This document shows, in pieces, positions 53,054-58,003 of a DNA stretch of 58,003 nt. Source of the DNA: a virus; IMG/VR virus record IMGVR_UViG_3300005293_000003, positions 1 to 58,003 of that record. The stretch is one strand, 5' to 3'. The translations under genes were made by a program, and so were the position numbers. Under the pieces are notes generated by a model, which saw nothing but the letters and a program-made list of their open reading frames with translations, was not told the DNA's origin and searched no databases. Within the stretch, counting starts at the first letter, position 1, and the number at the start of each line of letters is the position of its first letter.

Positions 53054-54034
53054 TCAAACGAGACTGCACACTCCAGCATTTTGAAATTCATCAAATATCT
53101 GAATGACCGGCTGCGGGCCATCGCCCAGGAATTGGTTTAGTTCATCGTCCAATATCTGCTTGGCCATACCCCAGTACATCACAGATTCCTGGATCAAATT
53201 GTTCTCTTCCTTCCTGATAGCTGTACATGCCATCTTGAGCGCGGAAGTGTTCCCAATGATAAGCCAGTCCTGGTCATTGATCGCCGGAATGAACCGGCGC
53301 TTGGCAATGACATCCACAACCTGGCTCTGGCAATCCGATCCAGTCTGGGCTGCAAAAGGGATGACATACCTGCGATAGTTGGGCCGCGTTTCATCCGGCT
53401 CGTACATCGCCAGGAGTCTCTGCGTCGTTGCAACAGTATCATATTCGTAGAGGAATACAGTTCCATTGGTAATGGGCTTCTGGACAGCGACTAGACCACC
53501 CGGCATGCAGAAGTTGACAGAATCGACTTGGCTGTTGGAGATCGCCACCTTCTCCCCGTCGATCAGATTGACCCCATCCAGGGTACGGACATAGAGAGCA
53601 TTTTCATTGTAGAATTGGAGCAGGATCTTAGCTCCCACAGCCTCTACTGCATCACTATAGACCCTAAGCTTCTTGCCGGTCCCTATTACATCTTCAAATG
53701 CAACCCAGCCCTCTCCGTGATCCAGAAAACTGGATACACAATTTCCATCTCTCAACCCAAACCCATCGCTGATAAACTCAAACCATTCATTCCTGATCCG
53801 CACTGGCCAGTTGCAGACAGCAGCAGTCTCGATGGTCTCTAATGACCTGGGCAGCGTCACACATCCCGATGGCGCGCAGAACCTATAATGCTGGTAAGTG
53901 CCTACCCACTTGCCCATGTACAGGAGCCGTTGCTGGGCCTCATTGATCTTGGCCGTAAGCCTTGGATCCGTCAGGCAGAATGTGCCTGCAACTGGTCCAC
54001 AGATGGGCTTGGCGTCTCCGAGGGTGGATCTCAT
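53054..54034 (-). CDS. tail adaptor / tubular protein A-like, 326 aa
   Basis: Early in the chain is DPRLTAKINEAQQRLLYMGK and a mixed alpha/beta body (FCAPSGCVTLPRSLETIETA, NCVSSFLDHGEGWVAFEDVI), then helices at the C-terminus (KQILDDELNQFLGD). The arrangement and size, and its place next to the nozzle-like gene, suggest the podovirus tail adaptor that follows the portal. Its stop is 4 bp before the next gene. Confidence 0.65.
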   Translation of the reverse strand: MRSTLGDAKPICGPVAGTFCLTDPRLTAKINEAQQRLLYMGKWVGTYQHYRFCAPSGCVTLPRSLETIETAAVCNWPVRIRNEWFEFISDGFGLRDGNCVSSFLDHGEGWVAFEDVIGTGKKLRVYSDAVEAVGAKILLQFYNENALYVRTLDGVNLIDGEKVAISNSQVDSVNFCMPGGLVAVQKPITNGTVFLYEYDTVATTQRLLAMYEPDETRPNYRRYVIPFAAQTGSDCQSQVVDVIAKRRFIPAINDQDWLIIGNTSALKMACTAIRKEENNLIQESVMYWGMAKQILDDELNQFLGDGPQPVIQIFDEFQNAGVCSLV

Positions 54035-54195
54035 TCGGCAAAGAAAAGTTCTACCGAGCTGTCGGGAAGTCTTACGAAGATTGGGATTCCCTCAATGGTT
54101 AAGCCCGCAAAATCATAACCGGGAGGAATATAAATCAAGCCTGCGGGGATATATGGCAGAGGAGCATTCGGATCTGGTATAAATTTGGCCTTCAT
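54031..54195 (-). CDS. small hypothetical protein, 54 aa
   Basis: ATG 54193-54195 overlaps the stop of the collar-like gene, and its TGA (54031-54033) overlaps the next ATG. KAKFIPDPNAPLPYIPAGLI followed by PPGYDFAGLTIEGIPIFVRL is a compact beta-type sequence. The double ATGA overlap supports expression. No function is recognised. Confidence 0.6.
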   Translation of the reverse strand: MKAKFIPDPNAPLPYIPAGLIYIPPGYDFAGLTIEGIPIFVRLPDSSVELFFAE

Positions 54196-54932
54196 AACGT
54201 AAAATAGACCCTCGCCGTTCTCTTTATCCAGTACCCACCCCTGACCGGGTGCGTGATGTTGCCCGGAACTGCTGGTGTCGCCGCAGCCATCGCCATCATG
54301 TTAGCCAGGTTCACCCCCGCTGCATCCAGCCCAATAGGTTCATCGACCGAACCATCAAATGGGTGGGCATCGCCTGTGTTCACATGGGCATAAGTCCCAC
54401 CCGGAGCAGCATCGCTAAACTCGACCTTGTGCGTGTGCTGAACGAGTTCGGTAACAAGTTGGAGATGATCACCCTCACCAGCCACACCACCAAGAGCCAT
54501 TGTCTTGCCTGGGGTTGTGCCCGGAATCGCTCCAACCCCCATCGGCGACCGGCCATCGTAGTTATGGTCAATCGCCCAGAATGGCCCGGTGATGGTCTCG
54601 GCCCCGGCGACCAGATTTATTCCCGCACCATCATTATGCAGAGCTGCAATCTGTGGCTCGGTCAGCTCAACCCATTGTTTGATTCCAGGATCAGCCGGCC
54701 AGGGATAAAGAGATCTCCAAATTCCGTCATTGAATTCATAAAGCCTGCCTCTCCCGGAATGGAACCACAGTTTGAATCCAGAGCCAGGATTGGTTGATCC
54801 ATAGACCACCCCGGTCACATTATCCGCAACATTGGCATAGCTTATGGAGAACAGATCATTGGCAAATTGCTGCGGGTTGGAAGGCCAGCAATAGGCTAGC
54901 GGGAGGCTACCAGCTACGAGTGGAGCTTGCAT
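54192..54932 (-). CDS. tail collar-like fibre protein, 246 aa
   Basis: The central segment (DGRSPMGVGAIPGTT, then GEGDHLQLVTELVQHTHKVE) resembles phage tail-collar domains, where H-x-H residues bind metal at the fibre tip. The C-terminal GGYWIKRTARVYFTL closes it. The N-terminal part is beta-rich and W/Y-rich (SGRGRLYEFNDGIWRSLYPW). No signal peptide, unlike the other fibre cluster. Confidence 0.7.
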   Translation of the reverse strand: MQAPLVAGSLPLAYCWPSNPQQFANDLFSISYANVADNVTGVVYGSTNPGSGFKLWFHSGRGRLYEFNDGIWRSLYPWPADPGIKQWVELTEPQIAALHNDGAGINLVAGAETITGPFWAIDHNYDGRSPMGVGAIPGTTPGKTMALGGVAGEGDHLQLVTELVQHTHKVEFSDAAPGGTYAHVNTGDAHPFDGSVDEPIGLDAAGVNLANMMAMAAATPAVPGNITHPVRGGYWIKRTARVYFTL

Positions 54933-56735
54933 TTAGGTCTCTGCTGAGTACGAGAATACAGGTGTCGGGCAGACATTGCTAGAAATACATGGGCTTTCTA
55001 ATCGACACTCGCCATAAGGCTCCTCATCAATCGTCCAGGTATGGGCTGCCACACCCCTGATCCGATTTGAGCCTGTCCAGGCCAGTCGCAACTGGAACAG
55101 GAACGCTTTATTAGCTGGTCTGTTGTCCTCGACCGAACACCCCTCTGGTGGCTTGGGCAATCGCATCTTGGATCGGTACTGCTTCTGAAGATTGGGAATC
55201 GGCTCACAGTTAGTCAGCGTACAACTCTGGTAGTTGGCGCATTCCGACCATGAATGCCAATCAAACCAGCCCGCGTACTGGTCTGGTCTCCACTTGAGAT
55301 CGAAATCTGTCCTGCCCGATAACTCATCAATCCAGATCTCACCCCCGAATAGCTCCCGCATATTGAGCCCATCGAACAAGGCCGGGGTTTCAATGAAAGA
55401 TTCAATTCTTCTGGACATATTATCGAACAAATCATTGGCTGTAATCTCCCATAGCTCTATCTTGTCTGATGCCGAGAGAACAAAAGCAAAAGCCCGGTCC
55501 ACGCCGCCAAAATTTCCCCCTAGCAGTTTTAGAATCCGTACACCCGTCCACAGGCCATCGTATGCTGGTGCTTGTCGCCCGGCCATCGAAGAAGCAATAT
55601 CAAAGTCTAATGCGATCAATCCCCGGTGATAAGTCCCATGTAAAAATGAATTTGCTGGGGAACAAGTCCTGAGTTGACGATTCTCAAACACAATCGCGCT
55701 GTCGTATCCAAGAAGCCGCTTGTCATCGGCCTCGATCACTCGGTTCATCTCCCGGCTCATTGGCACATTCCCAAGCTCATTGAAAGATCTCAGTCCGATT
55801 ACCAAGCTCCTGATCCCATCCTTGGCCCGATACCAGATGTCACCATTGATGCTGACCGTTCCATCCTGGGACAGAGCACCATTGCCTATCAAGCTCACCG
55901 TCTGAATCGGATAGGTGAGATCCTTCCAGATAGTACGATCAGCCGGTGCATTGACTGAGAAAGTAGCCCGATCTGTCAGCACCTGGAGCGGTCCCTGCCC
56001 CATCGAGGTATCTAAGATCGAGATGTTCCTGATGGCATTGATCCGGCCTGCGTTCATGGGGATCGTAAAATCCCCGCCTTCATTCAGGAATTCGTTCTCG
56101 GTTGTTTTGAGAATCGCGTCCCGGAAGTTGTAAGCCACGGTCCCGCTTGGCCCATAAACAATATCTCCAGCCGCGAAGCTCGTTCGATCTGGCCTGACTA
56201 CCCAGATTCGGCCATTAGAGTACTCCATCATGCAGCCAACCCGGATCTCGCCATCCCCGGCCCGGCGCGTAGATACGCCATCATAAATCAGCGGGCGTTC
56301 CAAACCATTCTGCACGATCAGGAACCCCTCGGCATCGAGCATCCAGGCTTGGCGTTCCTGGGCTGAATTGTTGTCGAAGACCGGATTTCCACCGATCAGA
56401 ACTTGAGAAGCGATGTTTGAAACGGTATTAGGGCTGCCGCCTAGGTCATAGCGGAACAGTACCCCGGAGATCAGGGCTACGATGCAGGTTTCCTGTTCCC
56501 GGCCCTTGAATGTTGAAGCCCCCTGGAACAGGCCATCCTGAAGAGATTCATTGCCGCCATAGTCTATTTCGAGCTTCTTGTATCCGGGCCGGGTTTTGAT
56601 GTACCCGCCACGGCAACTCGTATTCACAGCAAAGGCAACATACTCCCTTGAGAGTGTTGCCGGATCAGTACCTGAGTTGACACCTCTTGGAACAGCACGA
56701 ATCCCATCCTTAACCAGATTTTTGTCGATGACCAT
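54933..56735 (-). CDS. tail nozzle / tubular protein B-like, 600 aa
   Basis: Predicted beta-propeller-like blades throughout (LIYDGVSTRRAGDGEIRVGC, GRINAIRNISILDTSMGQG, LQVLTDRATFSVNAPADRTI, IWYRAKDGIRSLVIGLRSF), with a Cys-rich C-terminal part. The size and place next to the adaptor gene match podovirus nozzle proteins that close the tail tube. The first gene after it codes for a collagen-like protein. Confidence 0.7.
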   Translation of the reverse strand: MVIDKNLVKDGIRAVPRGVNSGTDPATLSREYVAFAVNTSCRGGYIKTRPGYKKLEIDYGGNESLQDGLFQGASTFKGREQETCIVALISGVLFRYDLGGSPNTVSNIASQVLIGGNPVFDNNSAQERQAWMLDAEGFLIVQNGLERPLIYDGVSTRRAGDGEIRVGCMMEYSNGRIWVVRPDRTSFAAGDIVYGPSGTVAYNFRDAILKTTENEFLNEGGDFTIPMNAGRINAIRNISILDTSMGQGPLQVLTDRATFSVNAPADRTIWKDLTYPIQTVSLIGNGALSQDGTVSINGDIWYRAKDGIRSLVIGLRSFNELGNVPMSREMNRVIEADDKRLLGYDSAIVFENRQLRTCSPANSFLHGTYHRGLIALDFDIASSMAGRQAPAYDGLWTGVRILKLLGGNFGGVDRAFAFVLSASDKIELWEITANDLFDNMSRRIESFIETPALFDGLNMRELFGGEIWIDELSGRTDFDLKWRPDQYAGWFDWHSWSECANYQSCTLTNCEPIPNLQKQYRSKMRLPKPPEGCSVEDNRPANKAFLFQLRLAWTGSNRIRGVAAHTWTIDEEPYGECRLESPCISSNVCPTPVFSYSAET

Positions 56736-56738
56736 TCA

Positions 56739-57122
56739 CTAAATTAGCCGATGCCATCGACCTGGCCCTGAATTTCCAGCCGGGTTAATTACAGACCCTC
56801 CTAGGCTGATATTTGAATGATCGTAGTTATCAATTGCAATGGACAATGGGTCATAAAAAAACTGCGCTCCAAAACCGTCTCCCGGCACAACCTGTCCCAG
56901 CATCACCATAAAAGTGTTGATGCTAGAAGCCGGAATAGCAGTAGCCGCTGCCAAGTTTGGTTTAAGAAACCACCCCGCAGTTTCACCCGATGAACTTTCC
57001 CCCTGGGGTCCCGGTGGTCCAGCCGGACCCGGTACGGAAACTATCGTTGGCGCGGAACAAAACTGGGTGACGCAGCAGTTAAGGGCAGATGGAAGAATTG
57101 CAGCCATGCTGCCCCATAGCAT
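56739..57122 (-). CDS. collagen-like tail protein, 127 aa
   Basis: ATG 57120-57122; a second Met five codons later (MAAILPS) is possible. PGPAGPPGPQGESSSGE is a short collagen triple-helix repeat (Gly-x-y), and the C-terminal 60 aa are a beta-type knob (FGAQFFYDPLSIAIDNYDHS and GGSVINPAGNSGPGRW). This is a common layout of small trimeric phage fibres. It directly precedes the nozzle-like gene. Confidence 0.7.
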   Translation of the reverse strand: MLWGSMAAILPSALNCCVTQFCSAPTIVSVPGPAGPPGPQGESSSGETAGWFLKPNLAAATAIPASSINTFMVMLGQVVPGDGFGAQFFYDPLSIAIDNYDHSNISLGGSVINPAGNSGPGRWHRLI

Positions 57123-57124
57123 AG

Positions 57125-57140
57125 AGCCAGCGCGCTGGCT
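57125..57140. promoter_or_regulatory. 16-bp perfect palindrome AGCCAGCGCGCTGGCT
   Basis: Self-complementary over 16 bases, two bases before the ATG at 57120-57122 in the leftward direction. It could be a dimer-binding operator or a hairpin that occludes the start. The strand-neutral symmetry is unlikely by chance. Confidence 0.5.
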
Positions 57141-57199
57141 TGCAAGGAGGAAGAATTAAACGAACACGTGTTAAACACTGTTCGGCGGCTCTGCGCGGT

Positions 57200-57352
57200 T
57201 TACCATGCGACCTCCGCCGTCCAAAAGAACCAGCTCAGATTGACGCGCCAGTGAGAAGCGTCACAGTCTGGATCTGAGCATTTGCCGCACGTGATGCCGA
57301 TAGCTGGTGTCAACAGGAACATCTCCCAGTGTGTTTCAAAGTTTGTATTCAT
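57200..57352 (-). CDS. small protein, 50 aa
   Basis: ATG 57350-57352, TAA 57200-57202. ITCGKCSDPDCDASHWRVNL shows closely spaced Cys residues and a following WFFWTAEVAW aromatic end. The start overlaps the previous stop by four bases. It may bind a metal. Similar small ORFs occur in environmental phages as I recall. Confidence 0.55.
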   Translation of the reverse strand: MNTNFETHWEMFLLTPAIGITCGKCSDPDCDASHWRVNLSWFFWTAEVAW

Positions 57353-57579
57353 CGCTTAGGCCGCTTAGCCCCGCAGGTCGGACACCACACGTGCCGTTGG
57401 GAATGCAGTTTGATGGCACTAAGTTTCCCATCGCGATCTCGCTTTACGCAGGCACAGGCCCAATGGGTTTTGGTCGTCGCCGCCGAACCATTCGATGGAG
57501 AACCAACAGCCTGGCCCCGCTCCTTTTGAGCGAGTGCGGCGACGATCCAGTAATTTGGGATTTTCGGGCTGTGGCTCAT
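57349..57579 (-). CDS. hypothetical zinc-ribbon protein, 76 aa
   Basis: ATG 57577-57579. WACACVKRDRDGKLSAI and HVWCPTCGAKRPKR supply two Cys pairs. The N-terminal third is Ala/Gly/Lys-rich. The stop overlaps the next start. No function is recognised. Confidence 0.6.
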   Translation of the reverse strand: MSHSPKIPNYWIVAALAQKERGQAVGSPSNGSAATTKTHWACACVKRDRDGKLSAIKLHSQRHVWCPTCGAKRPKR

Positions 57580-57594
57580 CTCACATCGTTAGAC

Positions 57595-57927
57595 CTATAC
57601 CGCGTGCGCCCTCTTTTCTTCGGTGGTTTTCCAGTCGCGTTTCGCCCATGTGCGTCCTGCGCGGGCTTTCCGTTCGGCGGCTGCGAAGCCCCACGCCTCG
57701 TCGCTTAAATGACACCAGTGAGTTCCGAACTCGTTCAGGTCCTCGCTGGCAATGCGACCGAATTTCACGAAGCCATCACGATTCCATTGCTCAGCGATCT
57801 CCATGTCGTCGGCGTTCATGTGGATCGTCTTCACCCGCCCGGCTTGGTCCACGGCACGGGACTCAAGAAATAGCAGCAGTGAGCGTTCATCTTCCGTCAT
57901 TAGCTCTAGTGTCATAGGTCTAACCAT
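57595..57927 (-). CDS. conserved phage protein, 110 aa
   Basis: ATG 57925-57927, 7 bp from the terminal repeat; an internal Met (MTLELMTEDE) is also possible. LTEDERSLLLFLE-type start, then MNADDMEIAEQWNRDGFVKF and a final HLSDEAWGFAAAERKARAG. Similar proteins occur in other environmental phages as I recall. It continues the leftward series of 42-269 across the map junction. Confidence 0.65.
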   Translation of the reverse strand: MVRPMTLELMTEDERSLLLFLESRAVDQAGRVKTIHMNADDMEIAEQWNRDGFVKFGRIASEDLNEFGTHWCHLSDEAWGFAAAERKARAGRTWAKRDWKTTEEKRAHAV

Positions 57928-57933
57928 GCGCTG

Positions 57934-58003
57934 CAGCGAACCCGGCTGTTACGCTCTTGTTTCAGTTGTGGCCCTCACTCAGCCGGGTCGCTGAGCTTGG
58001 GTC
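57934..58003. repeat. 70-bp direct terminal repeat, right copy
   Basis: Identical to positions 1-70; see the left copy. One copy must be removed to obtain the circular unit of 57,933 bp. Confidence 0.9.

Overview
The window is the complete circular map of a tailed, podovirus-like dsDNA phage. Its first 70 bases recur exactly as its last 70 (57934-58003), so the unique sequence is 57,933 bp. This suggests a circular or circularly permuted genome assembled from reads. A large terminase with Walker A/B motifs, a large portal-like protein, a scaffold, a major capsid protein, tail adaptor and nozzle-like proteins and ejection-type proteins are present. No tape measure, tail sheath, integrase, RNA polymerase or DNA polymerase was seen. 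The host is probably a Verrucomicrobiota bacterium. This is inference only, from the style of the bacterial Ig-like repeats, LamG domains and Thr/Asn-rich secreted proteins in 10.8-24.3 kb.

Layout. (1) 5142 leftward through position 1 and across the map junction (57927) to 46713: one long leftward series. It starts with recombination and replication genes (RHH protein, ERF annealing protein, SSB-like protein, HNH, DnaQ-type exonuclease, a RusA-like locus). It continues through small genes into tail and ejection proteins (nozzle-like, adaptor-like, collar-like, internal virion proteins) and accessory proteins (Lar-like, cupin). (2) 5223-6805: a short rightward set of small early genes divergent from (1), ending in a gene remnant. 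(3) 38555 leftward to 6899: terminase large subunit, portal, scaffold, a glycosyltransferase/methyltransferase cassette, capsid, then 13.5 kb of tail-fibre or hydrolase-like proteins with Sec signal peptides, then holin-like membrane proteins and lipoproteins. (4) 38693-39583: a small rightward island with a frameshifted HNH gene. (5) 41039-46667: rightward early genes ending in a lambda O/P-like pair (initiator and AAA+ helicase loader) with candidate origin iterons inside the initiator gene.

The replication plan looks lambda- or P22-like: the phage supplies an origin-binding initiator, a helicase loader, an ERF annealing protein, an SSB-like protein and an exonuclease, and relies on the host polymerase. 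Many genes are very small and joined by ATGA stop-start overlaps, implying tight translational coupling. Two promoters at 5153-5216 sit so close to their start codons that the transcripts should be leaderless or nearly so.

The most unusual parts are: (a) six neighbouring large proteins that combine phage tail-fibre or polysaccharide-active domains with Sec signal peptides; (b) a 122-nt oversized tRNA-like element at 7404-7525; (c) a palindrome-rich divergent control region at 40690-41038; (d) helically spaced GTCAC repeats within the initiator gene; (e) a structured leader before the capsid gene; and (f) a double-coded or frameshifted RusA-like locus at 878-1247. No endolysin could be recognised.
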